Notes: generated from the letters alone by a model not told the origin. DNA of 64,000 nucleotides from Certhia americana (GCA_018697195.1 CM031857.1:54579982-54643981), one strand, 5' to 3'; counted from the first letter of the stretch, positions 39,633-54,989 are shown. Program-made: numbers and translations.

Positions 39633-42600
39633 AGGAATCTTTGTTAGAAGGGAGAGAAAAGAACAAACACCTAGAACATCCATGAGATGCTCTCGATAGT
39701 GGTTGCAAGGAATTAATAAGTGATTTGATCCCACAGCTTCTATGTTCCAGCTGAGTTGTCTGTTTCCAAGAACCTGTGGGACTGCATGTCTGAATGGTTG
39801 GGTTTTTACTTACATATATTTTCAAGTTTATATGTCTCAAGCATTATTTCAACAACCTGCCTTGGACAACTACCAAGGGAAATATCTTCTGCTCAATAAA
39901 TATGATCTGGTTCCAGCCACCAGGACACAAGACTGGTGCCTAAGGCTGAGTAGTTCAGAGTAGAACTGCCACCCACAAACCCCAACATTAGTGCAGCATT
40001 TCTTGGGAGTGAAGCAGCATCAGGCAAGTCTGAGGTGTCTTTGGGCCTGGTGACAGTCAGAGAAATGGCTGCAACTACCTGCCAGCTCTTCTAAGCTGCC
40101 TCTTGCACAGCGTTGAGCACCACCTGGACCGGTCTTCTGACCATTCAGTGAGTAAATTCATTTCTTTATGAATCAGAACTGATCAACTGCTCTACAGAAG
40201 CAAGTACAGAAGCTGAGATCTAAAGTAAAAACTTCAATCATAGAAATAGAGATTTCATAGGATCTTCCTAAGTGTCCTGGTATTGATCAGCACCTGCATA
40301 CTGCACCTTGGGTAGTTTCATTTTGTATGCATGAATTCCTAACTTAGATATCTCATAGAATGCAAGATGGTGTCTTACTATTTTATGGTCTCTCAAGACA
40401 GAAGACTACTGCAGCTCCACAGGCAAAGGAAGAAACCCTTTATAAAGAAAGGGTAAAAAGTCCCTCAAGCCACTAATTACAAAGTTTGGCACCGAGAAAT
40501 ATTTTCCATATATATATATATTTATAGAGTATGTGCAAACAGGTACTATACACAGTGTATAAGAAGTAGGGTACTAATCTGGTATGCAACTAGGAAATGT
40601 CAAATTAAGGTTTCAAAACTTCATGAAGTTCAATGTTTGAAGAGACTTGACTTACTCATTGATTAAATTCTAGTCCAGCCTGTTTGTTCTACTTCAGTTG
40701 CTTGTTTTCTTTAAGCAAAATATACTCAGTGATTAGACAAAGTGTTTCTTTTTTTTTCACTGCAATTTCCCAGCTTTACCAAAACTGTCTGTTCGCAGAT
40801 ACTTTTCTCAATCATATTCTATGTACCTATGCAGGTTATTTTGTAGAATTTATTCAACAAGGAAGTGTTCCCTCTATAGAAAGATAAAGTAAATTATAAA
40901 AACCCCAAGCCATGTCAACTCAACCTCCCTTATACCCTTTGCTTTCACCAACAAACCACCAGTACTTTGGTTATGACCTTTGCTCTGATGCCGTGTATTA
41001 TTCAAAGAGTATCCATAATAGCCCAGCTGGTCTGTAAACAACTTCTAAAAGTTAATATAGCAAAAACTGTGGAAGGACTATATGCTGCACAGTAAGTGTA
41101 TTCTTTATATTAAGGGGCATTGCAATAGCTCAGCATTATGCAAAGTGTGAATCAGCATAAAGTGGGAAAGAATAATTTTTGTTTTCACCAACGCTTGAAA
41201 CTCTAAAATATGTTGAATGCAGCTAATTATAGGACAGTTCTTTGCACAGGGAACAACATATTGTTGCAGATGTGTGTCCATATTTATTATCACCACTTGA
41301 CAGAGGTTTAAAAAGATTGCTTATAAAATGTTATCTAGTTTTCTGTAAAAAAAAAAAAAATTGTCTTTGTTTCTTATCAGTCTATTCCATTTCTCTCTGG
41401 CAAAAAATGTTATTTATTTTCCCCAAGCTCTGTCTGTTTAACCCGTCACAATAATCAGTAAGCTATTTCCCTGTCTTTATCCTGATCTATGAGATTTTCC
41501 ACACAATTTTCTCTCCTAGTCCTGGTCAGGAGGGGGACAAATTGCACAGTTGGACTTAGGGAACTTGACATGTAGCCAACAGAATGTCTGCTGGAAAGAC
41601 TCTGTCTCCTCTCACAAGTGTGTAAGGTGTTTATCACCATACAGCTGCTCAGAAGCAATTAATCCCTGCAGGTGATGACCAAGGTGATCATGAAAGTACT
41701 TACAAGTATAGATGAGCCCATCAAGGAACTACATGGAAACAGACAAGTTTATAATTTATTCTGAGCTGAGCTCTCAATTCCCAGCTTACCTCAAAGGCAG
41801 AAACTCTACTTCAGTTCACCCTTTATTCAATAAAAGTTATTTTGCTTTTCTGTCAAGTGCAGCAAATTATTTAAGCCTCAACTTTAGTGGAAGAGCAATT
41901 TAATTAATTCACAGAGTTATTCTTTTAATTGGATTTGGGTGAATAAACTTTTCTGAAACTCAGAAAAGGGGGTTATTGGCCTGACTTCACAGATGCTATG
42001 CTTACATTTTAGCTAGCGCCAGAAACAAGGTTAATTCTCTCTGAGGATGTCAGCCTGAGACAGTGGGCATCTACTGCATTTTTATTATCTTACTAATATA
42101 AAAATTCAAGAAAATTGAATGTTAAAATCAAACTCTCCCCTTCTGGATGCAATTTTAAATGATGGAAATCCTATTTAGACTGACACCAAATTGATCATCA
42201 GGCTATATCCTTAACTGTCAAGAAAAAACAAAAAATCCAATTAAAGGGGAAAATATTCACATTTTGGTGATGAAATATTCTTGTCCACTTCATCATGCAA
42301 ATATGGTGATTGATCCAGCTGAGCTCAAGCTGGTAGATGACACCAGAATGATATTCACAGAAGTGTTGTCAGTTGCCTTTATTAAGTAAAGTAAATTCAG
42401 TAAAACAGTGAAGAACAACCAGACTAATAAGAGTAGGATCAAAAATTGCAGTAGGTTCAAAAATAACAGTAGGTTCCTCCTGTATTTTGGCAGGACTAGG
42501 TAGTTGAGGAAGTATTACAAAGCTAGGACTGAAGCAAATATAAGACTCAATAACAATCTTCTAACCTAAATCTTGAGATGCAAGATGTGCTAGAGATACA

Positions 42601-45600
42601 CTCTATTAAAAAGATATGCCAAGGGAAGGATTTTTCTTGATCTCTTTTTGTAGCAGTGAATTTTTGAGTCATTGGGAAGCACAGATCTATTATAGTCTCA
42701 TTTCCAAATATTAGGAGCTTCTGGATTGTGCCATAATGTAAAAAAATGCTCCTGCTTTCACTCCCCTTTCCTACCCAGTCCACAGACAGGAGTGGGCAGT
42801 GTGTTTGTGTTCATTTACCATGTAAAAGCCTCATCTGAGCCCAGGACAGAGCACATGGTCCCAGATGGCCCCATAGACAGTACGAAATGAGAATGGGACA
42901 CAGTTCTTTCCTCCAGAGTTTTCTAAGTCTGATAAAAAAAGAAATACTGAAAAAAGAAACAGAATGCAAAGAGGTGAAATAATGTCGCCCTGCCTACCCA
43001 CTGCCTGGAGCTGGAACTCTGCTTCTCTTAAAACCATGCAAGACGTTTTTTGCACCTGCTTCTAAAGGATCAGCAGTGAACAGTGTCAGAGAAAGTCCCT
43101 CACAAGGGGGACATTTAGTGCTGTCAAAGAGAATATGTATCTGAACTTCTTAAAAAACATAAAAAACCCAAGTCCAAAATAACATAAAGTTCCTCTAACA
43201 GCAATACAAAACAAAACTGGAATTCCGGTAAGGCAATGAATTCACATGCTGCGGCTGCACTTGTAAACACAGAGGTAGATGTTGACATTTAATTTTCTCA
43301 CATTTATATTCCTAGGAGGAATTATACATTCAGTTTACACAAATTTGTTGCCTTAATTTCTTAGCAGCTCTTGACATAATATTTAAAAGGTCAAAAAAAA
43401 GTTTATTAACACACAGTGTGAGGTCCTGAGTCCCTGTGAATTGCAATTATAAATTGCCTTCCCTATAAAACAAAGAGCAGCCTAGATGTGAATGCACACA
43501 AACGAAATGACTTCAGAGGTAGGAAGAAGAGGTAAGGGCTGTTTTAAGTCACATGCACAAAAGCACATTTATGGAAGTAAATGCTTTCTTCTCTGAGGGT
43601 AGAAATATGGGTGCACAGTTGCATCTGAAGTCTTCAGGTGTCTACTTCTCATTGCCTTTCCTAACCCTGTAAGGGAAGGGAGCTTGGTTCTGTTCCAAGG
43701 GAAGTCTGATAAGAACTTCCACTCCCAAACACTGGGACTCAACTAAAGTTTTACTACATACTTTGTAGTAATGGGAAAACTAGGTGGTTTATTAAACAAA
43801 AAATTTTTGCACAAAGCTTTGTTCTCTTTCAAATGTTTTCAGATTCTGAGAAAAAAACCTTTCTTTTTCTTAATCAACTATATATCCCCTTTTTCCCAAT
43901 GGAATGTCAGTATTTTTTAAAGAACATTTCCTTTCCAAACAGTTCTAGTAGATATCTTATGCCAATGACTAATTATGTAACTGATGATCATTTAGAGGTT
44001 AAAATCTTGTGTAGTGCAGGTTAGCTCTGCTGAAGTCCAACAAGCCACGGTCAGGCAGCAAATTTTCCAAGATATGGTGAAGTTTGTTGCACTGCATCAC
44101 ACTGTCCTCTCCTGTTGATGCCTCTTAACCCGCAGAGATTAATGCACTGAGTCTCATACATCTCCTTCCCCATTCAGATCAGGGCTGCATGCATCACTGG
44201 CCATGTGACCATGGGCAGGAGTGTATTCCTTCTTCTAAATTCCTTTGCTCATTTCCCACTTCCAAAAGGTCTGAACAGCTTATGAGCTGCCCACTGTGGC
44301 TAGATAGGAAACTGCTTCAATCAGACAATTTCCCACTCTGTGATGACAATATGTACTGTGACTTCAGTGCAGGACTCCTGCTGCTAATTTAGCTTAACAT
44401 GAGCGTGCAACATCACAAAATCATATGGCAACAGCAGTGTCAGGATTCCAACCAGAGTGGTTGCCGTTACATGAAGGGGAGTTTATTCTTCTAAACCAGG
44501 GAATAATGTTTTAGCTGGAGATGATGTTGACTGTGAAGAATTTAATCTGAAAATAAGGACATGGAGTTTTTCATGTACATGTACAGCATGTACATTGCCA
44601 AACCAGTATGACATTACACTGACCATACTGTAGCTTTTACAAACCCTACCTTAATACCATAATCAGTACCTTTATTTTGAATTCAGGTTTTCATCTGATT
44701 TTGATGGAAAAAGAAATGTCAGAAAATGGTATTCTCTGTGCTTCCTCAGACCAATATTGCTCTGAACAAAATTCCCTGTGACTGTACAAGTAGAAAACAC
44801 AGCAGGATTTAAGGTTGTGTTGTCATCTTCTAGACTATCACATTAGAGTTGGATGCTAGAAATTAGAAAAAACTTCTCCAGACATTGAATCAAATTCAAT
44901 GCAAAACACTTGCTGTCATCTGCCTGTTTTCTAAAATTCTCATTCATAAGGTTCCCTGAGGTAGATTACTCCAGAAAGGGAAAGAGGTAAGATGATGAAA
45001 GAAAATTGTCTCTTTGCTTCAACCTGTTTTTAATCTACAATTTTCCTTGCTTAGACTTGGCTATTTTCATTTATTCTGCAGAGAGTCCTACAAATACTTC
45101 ATGTTTCTATTGTCTCTTCTTGTATACCTTTACTAACAATCCAATAAATTGAATCTTTCCTGTTGAGTTGAGCCTCTACACTTGTTGGTGTTTGTTTGAG
45201 ACCTGGTATGTTTTGTTTCCATGGCACAATGATACTAAATTGTGTATGTCTGCAGAGGCAGACCATATCTTTGATCCACAGAGCTTCACCAGGTAGGAAC
45301 AAAATGCAAACAGGACACTCCAATCAAATCTGGGTGAAAAAACCCTACCAGCACTCAGATCTATACATGACTCCAATCTGTTTTCATTTTCACTAAGAGT
45401 CAACTTTGGGGGACTAGCCTTTTACACAGATTAAATTTGAAGTTCTATCTAGAAGTTTCATTCCCAACTAATCTATGCTGGATTTACTTAGGAAAAAACC
45501 TCTCACTGTACTTTTGCATCAGATATTCAGTAATGATAAACTTGTCAGCACATCCCCACTCACAGTAGATCCTCCTCAGATTGCATCCGCTCAGCCTGTC

Positions 45601-48600
45601 CTCCCTCGGGTGTGTTTAATGCTTTATCACTGCAATTTCTCAGTGCCTTGTGACCTCCATGTTTCTTCAACAGCAGTACTGCCATTCCTACGTGGCTTCC
45701 AGGGTGGGTCACTGCTTGGCCAACAACATTGTGAGGACAGGATGAGGTGGTGTCTGTCTTTCCAACAACACTGCAGCCAAAGCAGGTCAGAGCTAAAGGC
45801 CTTGTCTTTTCCTAGCCTGGTTTCTGTGTGCTTCTCTGCCATCCTTCAGACCAGACTAGCTAGAGTGAAGAGACTGAGAATTCTAAATCCTTTAGCAGAC
45901 CACCTGAAGTGATAACATTCCCTTTAAACAAGTGTCCTCTTTTATTATGAGAGCTCTGCAGCTCGACCAGTTGCTGCTGCAGACAGAAGATTTATTCATC
46001 TTAAGTGAGAAGAGACTTGTTTTTCAAACCAAAAGAGGATTTTAAAAATTTTATTTAAGACAAAGCTTAAACTATTGAGCTGTTGCAGTGCGGGTATAAA
46101 ATATACAGATCCAGTACAATATTTTGTAAATAAATTTGAGAAGCAGAGACATGGGACTCCTTGCAATTTCAGATCAGTTTTTGAAAGTAATTTCTCAAAG
46201 TACTTCTGTGGCAGGGAGTACATGCACTCAGAAAAGCAGCACATTGAGTGAACAAAGGAGTCAAAGCTAGGGTAGCCGAATGTACAGACTTCTGCAAAGA
46301 AAACATATTCAGTAACCTATAAAAGATACTGATAGGGCTGAAATCAGCAGGTGCAACAAATATAGATAACAACATTCCACAAGCCAGGCACCCCATGGGC
46401 ATAATCTGCCTATAAGTCTGCCCAAGCACTGGTTCCTCTTTTTATTTTTTTGTCTCCAGGAGTCAAGAACAATCCAACATTTCTTGAGGTTCTGGGACAT
46501 AAACAAGCTGTCAGCATTACACTTGGGGGTAGTTCTGGTTTGTTTTGTTTATTTATTTTTATGTGTAAGACAGGGTAAGCACCTACAAACATTTTCCTGC
46601 CTGGAGCAGGAAAGGGGATATTTGCTGGTTCAGCAGCTTGAATTGCTTCACATGCAGGAACTACCCTTGTTCCTGTGCTCAAGCAGTCATGCAGTTAAGA
46701 CTTGTGCAAATGCCTGTTCATATAGCATGGAACCTCCAGCTAGACCCTGTGCAAAATAAGGTTGCTTGCAGGGTCCAAACCCCTGCCCAAACACAGGCAG
46801 CTGGGACAAGGGATGGTGACACCACTGTGACTAATGAATGCAGCCTATCAAATAATCAAGGAACTTCCGACCTCAAATGCGTTTCCTACTGTGCCTTGGG
46901 AAATTATGTTCACTTTTTGTCCTGGATGCTTATGGGTGTGGCAGTGCTACAGACTTAAAATGGGAAGGGTCAAGTTTGCTTAACCCTTAAATACTCTTTT
47001 GCTGGACACTTAGTTTCCAGCAGGAAAATCTGGATTGCACATTTAAAGAAAAGAAAACAGAAATGTGGCTAAATCATTACTAAATGAGTAATAGAGCAGC
47101 TTATGAAATGTGTAAAATCTGCTCAGAAACAGAACAAAACAAAACAATAATTATTTTTGCACTCTAGTCTGTTCCTAGTGAGTTGTTTGCAAACCCCAGC
47201 AGGTTTCTTGATGCTTCTCTGGCTGTTACCTGCCAGGATATTCCTGTGACCATTCAGCACCACGGAGCTAGAACCAAAACCGACTGGCATATAAGGCTTC
47301 CTTATGCCAACTACAACAGCGAGTAATTTTCAGAATATCCCTCATCCTGGAGGAATGGGCAGGATTCCTGAAGATGAGGTGGTTTGCACAACTTTATCCG
47401 AATATTGTGGATCCAGCTGCATTCCATGCACACTCCTGTGCTTCTCCTCCATAGGTTTATTTCTGTAATAGCACAATGCTCCCCTTCTAGTGCTATAAAC
47501 TAAGAGGGAAATCCTTGAATGGAGATTCCCCTTAGAGTTTAGAGTTCTCTAGCTCCCCTGAGGGGAGTTTTATTAAACTCATTAAAGCTCATACCTCTGG
47601 CAATCTTCTTTGTAACAGTGCCATGCTAAGCACATGCTGGTGGAAGACCTTTCCATCTTTATGTTCACTCTGCTCCATCTTACCATGCCACATCATCCTA
47701 TATCAAGCCATAGAAGAATTTCACAGATCATTGTCTCTCAAGTTACAAATCCAGCTTCCCCATGTTCTCTGCTGTACCACAAGGACTACCGTTCTCACCC
47801 TTCACACCCAGCAGGTGATCAAGTCAGTTGACAGTGGGACAGAACCACTTCTGTTTCCCCCACTGTCCCTTAGCTGCCCCTGATGTATCACTTCTTGGTA
47901 CCTACTGTAAACTTGGCCTCCCCAGTTCAGCCTTCCAGTGTAATCACTGCTATACCTTCTTCAGTTACCCTCCTCAAAAGTAAGTATTTCCCACTGATCC
48001 CCAGTCCTCCAAAGCATTTATCTTGCCCTATCCCCTTCACCTCTCACAACCTTCTCTCATGCCTTACTTTTCAGAAATCTTTTTAACATAGGTAGAGTTA
48101 ATGATGAAATGAACTAGCTGATAAATGGGAAGGGCAAAAGCTTCTCATTCACTTCTTGTATTTTTTTCCTCACATTTCTAAGGGAAAAAATACAAACACA
48201 ATTTAAAGGACTGAATATGGCTGAAATTACACTGGAGGGGACAATCTGTTCCAGCTCAGAAGGTGGTGGGAAGAGAGTCCGAGCAAAAGCAAATTGTCCA
48301 TCTTGCATTGTAAAATGGAATAACAATGGTATTAATTGTCTTCCATTCTGTATGCAAGGGTTTGGCAAACCTGTCCTGGCTGCTGTACTACCATCAAAGC
48401 TGAAACGCTAAAGCGTATGCCCAGTGAGAAATTGTAAAAGCAGAGCAGCAAAAAGGATGCGGGGGCTGCAGGAGGGAAGATTTGAAAGGCTAACTAAGAA
48501 TACAACTGGGCTTAAACACATCTGCAAAAGAAAAGGGACAGCGATTTTCTTATCAATATTTGAAGGGTCTGCACACCAAGGGGAGTTACCTCATCCAGGA

Positions 48601-48904
48601 GAAAGGATGCAATTAGGAACAGCGGATGAAATCACAAGGTGAATTTAAACTGCCCATTGTGAAGGGGAAAAAACAAAACCTCTTTACAAAGGAAGGTATT
48701 TTAGGAAGCATACATCCCATTGCTTGGAGTGTGGAGAACTGATCCAACAGAAGCACATTGCTTGCCTCAGTCCTGCACTGCCAGAGGCACACAGTAGCTG
48801 ACCTAATGGGGTTTTTACATCTGTTCACTTTGTGTTCTGGATTAAATAATCACAAACTCAGTATTTGTATGTATTGATTAAAACAGTTTATGATTGTTCT
48901 CACA

Positions 48905-49260
48905 AGACAGAGTTGGGGTTGTTCAGCCTGGAGAGGAGCACCTTCCAGTACTGAAAGGGGGCTACAGGAGAGCTGGAGAGGGACTTTTTACAAGGATATG
49001 TAGCAATAGGACAAAGGCTTGAAACTGAAGGAGAATAGGTTTAGGTTAGATATTAGGAAGGAATTTTTTCCTGTGAGTGTGATGAGGCACTGAAACAGTT
49101 TGCCATGGGGAATTGTGGAGACCCCATCCCTGGCAGTGTTCAAGGCCAGGTTGGATGAGGCTTTGAGCAACCTGGTTTAATGGAAGGTGTCCCTGCCCTT
49201 GATTGTCAGTACACCATCTTTAAGGCCCCTTCCAACCTAAACCATTCTATGGTTCTATGG
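48905..49260 (+). mobile_element. CR1 LINE, 5'-truncated 3' end
   Basis: The stretch reads through the well-known CR1 3' region: TTGTTCAGCCTGGAGAGGAG near the start, then TAGATATTAGGAAGGAATTT-like sequence, GAGGCACTGAAACAGTTTGC, a 'ccatccctggcagtgttcaa' phrase and CCTTCCAACCTAAACCATTC. It ends with two copies of the terminal octamer (ATTCTATGG, TTCTATGG) at 49244-49260. It is on the + strand, is truncated at its 5' end like most avian CR1 copies, and is only mildly diverged. It has no coding capacity. Confidence 0.95.
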
Positions 49261-52200
49261 CTGATTATCTGTTCCATGGCCCACAGCCTGGAATCACTTC
49301 ACTTACCTCTGTTGCCAGCACGAGTGCTGCTTCAATTATTAACGAAGGAGTGGGTTTTTTTAAAGCTTTCTTATCCAAATACATTAAATCTGTCTTGGAG
49401 TTGTACTACTGTGTAATTAAATTTAATGCATTTGAGTTGGAGGCACAAATAAGGAGGATGCTGCAGTAGCAGTGTTATGATGGGATTTTTCTCCTGCTGA
49501 TGACACACACCAGCGCATTTCCAATTTTTAAATTTTGACTCTAATGGTTCATTCTAATGGTTCCTTAGCGGGGGGTATGTGTGTGACAGAGACACAGGGT
49601 GCAAGTACTGAGCTGCTTGTTTTTTAAAAGTCAGCAGCTACACAGCATATGTGAACACAGATCAATATCTCACCCTGGAAACTGGGTGGGGGGACATCCA
49701 GAAAGCAGGTGATAATTTGCTGTTTAGTTTGGACAGTACAGAGCTTACAGATCTCCCTTGCCAGCACACACGGATGTTATGGGAACTTGGAACAAAATAA
49801 CTAAACATCAAAAGAGCAGCAGGAGCATGGGAAAATTAGGAGTCTTGTTCTAGACAGCTGCAGGCAGGAGCTTCACCATTCTTCAGCTTCATGTTTGCAT
49901 GTTTCTGGAGCTCAGGAAATTTCCAGTCTGGACAGTGAGGTGGGTAGTATTGACTTACTTATTTTGGAGAACCATTTACAAGTCCTAGTAAGTAATGTAT
50001 CCCCCATGCATTGAAGAGTGCAGCCCATAAATTAGGATCTGGGTCACATCTTTTTAAATTCACTGAGATAGTTCATGCATTTTGACACAGGAACATCTGC
50101 CTCACCTTTTCCAGATTATGTTTTGTGGGAGCTCAGTTCTCCATTAACTTCACATTAGTGAGAACATTAATGAACAATCAGTGAATTCACTGTGAGGAAA
50201 AAATAAGTTCTTGCTCTTACAGAGTCTTCCTTTATTTGTCTTGGATCATGCCATTTTCTTTGTTCACATATCACCAGCACAGGATCAGTCAAGCCAGATG
50301 CACCATTTCAGCAGCCTGATATTGAAACACATATTTACAGGAAAAAGGTACTCCCTGAGCAGCTCTTTACTCAGGACTCAGGCCCAGGCTGGCAGGGCCC
50401 AGGGGTTTCAGCCATTATACAGGGCCACAATACAAGGCTCGTCTCCTGTCAGGCATTTGGCTGGATGCCAAATTTATTTTCAGAGGCAAATTTTTGGCTT
50501 GAATCTTGCATTTTAATGCCATGCATTAAATTAAACGCTACACAGAGAACATCAAGGAAGCAATTCAGCTCTCTTGTGATGTACTGATTTCACCTACCAT
50601 GTGCCAGGTATGTCTCATTGCCTTGAAATTTTCCAACACCACAGAACATTTTGATTTCTGTTCCCCTTATGGTGGATTTCCTGTGCACAAGGTATGAAGC
50701 ACAAATGGCAGAAATGTCCTCCTTACAGCAAAAGTGCCTCTTCAAAGTCAACATGCTTTAGGCACTTCTGTCATTTTCAGTCCCAAAATGCCCTTCACAC
50801 AACTTCTGACTTCAGTAAACAGCATGTTTCTAAGAAGTGAGCTGTGTTCATAATAACTCTATGAGGCAACCAGGAAAGGAGATACATTTTTCCCACTGCA
50901 TTTTCTCCCTTGAATTGTGCAATCCCAAAGCGCCCTATAAATAAAACCAGACTCATATAAACATACAGGCTCCAACCTCTGCCAAGCAGTCCGTGGTGAG
51001 ACTTCCAGTGGCACCCAGAGCCGGTCTCTTCAACCCAAAGATCACAAATCCCTGTTCTCAGTTTGCTCCTCATTATAACCAGTGCAACTAATTATGACTT
51101 CTTGCCCACACATAGTTTCTACTGAAAGCTCACATGTCCATTCCAAGCTTTTCTTCACAAAGACAGGTTCTTCATTGTTTTCTCTGACCGTCATGGGATT
51201 TCTGTTGTTCCAGGTATTAAAAGTCAGTCTCAGTCAGGAGAGTATACTGGCACAATGCCTCAGGAAATGGCAGTAAGAAGATCACTAAGGACCAGTTTCT
51301 GGGACTGGCAAAGATAAACTGGTTTCCTCCTGAAAACGTGCTGGAGTGAACACAGGAGATTTTCCATTTACATTCATTTACCAGGGGATTGAAGGACACT
51401 CTGCTCCCTTGCCAAGCTCTCCTTTTCTTAGTACAAACAGGGACATGGGTCTAAGCTGAAGCAGTTTTTTTTCTAAGTGTGCCTAGCAAACACATGGAAA
51501 CAAAACACTCTAAGAAATACTGAACAATAAATGGGCATTAAAATTAGTACTTGATAGTGTAAGAAAGCCAAGAACACATTAAAATTTTAAAGAGAACCAT
51601 GAACCATGAAGACTCTTTCAGTTTTGTTTTTTGCAAGTTTTTTGCACTTGAAGTAACAAACTTCAAACCTTGGATGTGGGAAAGGGTCATTCCTGGGCTT
51701 ACGAGGGAGTTTTTGTCAAAACGTCAAAGTTTTTTTCTCATCTGTCCCTGCATGCCTGATACCTGACTCATGAAACTTCACATCAGATCATGATAGATCT
51801 TTCTTCCCTCCCCTCTCTTTCCTTCATCCATCAAACACCAAATCCTTCTCTAGCTTCCTATACACCCTTCACTTTATGTTCTGCAAGTCTTGCCACTTCA
51901 CAGCAGTCCTTGCTCCTGGTATCTCTTCATCTTATCAAACTCAATGTCTACTTCCACATATGCATTTTGAAGTTCCTTCCTTTTTGCCCATGACTGTCTC
52001 ACCATGTGAGAGCTGTGGCACAGGTCCCAGTTAGTCACTGCCTGCATGTCCCAGGAATTGCTGTCTGGGCTTTCCAGGCTGCCTCCCACCCTTCCTGTGG
52101 GCAGCCCAAGAGTGTTCATGCATCCTCCCTGCCCTTGCAGCCATGGAACTGACAACGTTGATGAAGTCTTTCCTTGGCGGTATCTCACAAGGGATAGCTG

Positions 52201-53879
52201 CCAGGGCTACACGATGTGCTAGCAGCCATCCTCAGGAGGAATATGCATGTTTTGGGAAGTATTCTGGTCCACATTAGTCCTAGTGCTGTGCCCAGACACA
52301 CATATCTTCCTTGCTCTGGGTCAATATGTGCCAGCACATCTCTTAGGATTTCTCACAGATGACCAGGGCAGAGCAGGAGCTAACTGGGATTTATTGGTGT
52401 GCATTAACTCAGCAACCCTGCATTTACCACAGAATGCTGCAGTGCCCTATAATGTATTAACAGATGCTATAAAAACTTGTGGCTGGAAGAGAGGGGATAA
52501 GTTTCACCATTCAGCACTTTCATGCTCCTAATGATAATGGCTGTTCTCTCATTCCTTTCTCTCATCAGCAGCTCTCAAGGAAGCATCATTAAGATGGCAT
52601 ATTCCAGTACAAGAAAGACATCAGTCTCAGTTAATTTAAAAGACATATTTCAATAAAGCTAATTTAATATATAGATGAGAGGTGCCCTCAGGGATTCTCA
52701 TGCCTTCCCTGCATGGCTCTGAAACTCAGCTGTAGCCCATATTTGCACAACATGGATGTGTAAGACCTGGAGATGCCCAGTGAGTGTGGATAAAAGATTT
52801 CTAACATAAGTCAGCCTTTTATTGCACTCCACAGTACAATGGTGTTCTGGCATATGTTAGAATGACATAAATTAAATTACATAAAGCAATCTGTTCTTCA
52901 CTTGTAGTCCAATTTACAGTACTTGCTTCCCAGTGGAAATTGATAGTAAACTTGATATTTGGATCCTCAGTGGACTCAAAAATGAGTCAGAAGAAAATTA
53001 TATCTAAAATGCTTACAGAGATATCGAACTTTCACTGGAAAAATGCTTTATATTTTAGTAGTATTCTACTTGTTTCTTTAAGTGATTCAGTGTTTAAAAT
53101 AAATACTTTTGATTGACTTAATTGTTCTAAAGAAAAACATTTGAATTCCAGTGATATTTAGGAATGAGAACAGATAAAGCAGTGTCTATTAAACTAGGTA
53201 AATAATAACAGCTCCTTTTATAAATCAAGCTGTTGGTTTTTGTGATCTCTCTAGGGCCTTAGCAGCAGAATTCTGCAGGCTCTGAAGAGAGTACCTGTTC
53301 ACATGTTGTACCTAAAAAAGAAGGTGGGAATTAGCTCCATCAGTAAGCCAAAAGGACACTACATTTCCCCCAGAACACCTAATTTATATTAAAACAATTC
53401 TGTGAGAAACACAGCATTTAAAATACTGGAAGTTACAGCAAAATATCAGCACAACTGTTTGAGCCAACTAGTTCAGACAGTACAGTGTCTAGATGTAAAA
53501 GACAATTCACATAGCTGGAGGTAACATAATTTTTATACTGCATTTTGTGGATCTGTCTTAGCTTCCACAGTTTTAAGAACCAGACACCCTACAAAGATAC
53601 AACCAATAGCTGGACATGTGAATCACCATCTTACATGAAATAAGTAGAGAGTGAGACCCAGCTGAGCAGCCCATTGAAAGGCTGGCTCTAAATTCACTGC
53701 CACAGCATCAGTGGGAGCAATCGCCTTTTCCATGGAGGGAGCTGTTTCTATATGCACCTACAATTACAGTGCACATCTATCTTAAACAGGGAAACTGGAT
53801 TCCAGCATTTAATGCAAACAAACACTCCTGGCAAGCCATAGTCACAATATCATGACTGATGTCTAAGGGTTCCATCAGC

Positions 53880-53907
53880 TAGTGTGTCTGTGTTAGTGTG
53901 TCTGTGT
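53880..53907. repeat. 14-base tandem duplication
   Basis: TAGTGTGTCTGTGT occurs twice, head to tail, with no mismatch (53880-53893 and 53894-53907). It is probably a replication-slippage duplication. Confidence 0.9.
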
Positions 53908-54989
53908 TAGACCTCCTTGTCAGTCCCCATTGCCCAAACAACCTTGATTCAATGCTGGACCATTATGCATGAAGAAAAAAATCTTGCTTATTTCACACAA
54001 AATTAAACCTACTGAGGAATATCTTTTACAGAACTCTTGCTTACATCCATTAAAGCTTTTCTAATCAGTTAACTATAACTAAACAAAACCTGATAGCAAA
54101 AATCTTAAGTTTGCCAATGAGGAATAATGGCGTACTTCTAGAAATACAAAAATACACAAAATACAAAATACAATGTCTATTCAAGAACAGATATTCATGC
54201 TAATTCATGCACTGCACAATGTTTTCCACTTTGATGGCAATAAATTACACACTGTAACTTAATAACTTGGAAAATGTGCTATCCCAGGCATAACAGAGGA
54301 AAACATAACAGCAGTCACCTGCCAAATGTAATAGAGAGTTGTAACAAATAGCAGCTACAATTATTAATGTATATATATATTTGTATATGTAAAACTTTAG
54401 GGCTGCATCTGTTTGATTCTGCCAAATGTATGGAAAGTAAAAATATCTTAATCATCACTCTTGTGTCCCTCACTTATTTCACAGCTCTGTGGAACTGTCT
54501 GCCATACACTGGTGAACCCATGAGCATCTAAAAAGTGTAAACATATTTGAGTAAATCCCTGCTACCAAACAATGCTGCAAATCCAGAAGAGATGACCCAC
54601 ATCTTTGAATCCAAAATTGATTCTTTTTCTCTTAAATGCTTCTCTATCCATCAATGTCCAAGCATAGATGTAGGAAAGTCGTTATGAATTCATTTTACTC
54701 TTGCATTTCTGTTTGCATGACACTAGAGACAAAAGAGTAAAAATGTAGCCCAGAGAAATATGGCCAAATCATAGACGGGAACACAAAAATGTTGAAATTG
54801 CTTTTGTCTTCCTTTTGTTTTCCTTTTCCTTTGTACTGATGATCAAAGTGATGGAAGTTTTTTGAAGAGGGGAAGGAAAGAAAGGATGAAGTGTCCCCTC
54901 CGTCTTCTGCAGTGTCTATCTGTCTATCAGTGTCTATAAAAGGCTTTTAAGCTGTAAGGGGTCCCAGAGGTGATGCTGTCTTGGCAAAA

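Larger units (their letters stand above)
29621..48904. other. Intergenic stretch of about 19 kb with no recognised gene
   Basis: I find no exon, RNA gene or mobile element here that I can support. The longest open frames (159 codons at 29973-30452 and 145 codons at 45475-45912, both +) match nothing I recognise, lack convincing context and are best read as chance. The stretch contains three short perfect inverted repeats (35311-35339, 39104-39128, 39611-39632) and a run of 14 A at 41347-41360. Long-range regulatory elements are possible but not identifiable from one sequence. Confidence 0.6.

Noticed and set aside
44571..44597. Overlapping GTACATGTAC-type palindromes
   Set aside because: Short alternating sequence readily makes such palindromes by chance; no further structure around it.
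44845..45000. Possible CR1 fragment (GTTGGATGCTAGAAATTAGA and AAAAAACTTCTCC)
   Set aside because: Only one short phrase resembles CR1 and the following sequence does not continue in CR1 order.
45475..45912. 145-codon open frame on the + strand
   Set aside because: No recognisable domain, and no exon context.
47553..47567. CTCCCC/GGGGAG hairpin followed by T residues, like a bacterial terminator
   Set aside because: The stem has only six pairs, and this is vertebrate DNA where such terminators are not used.
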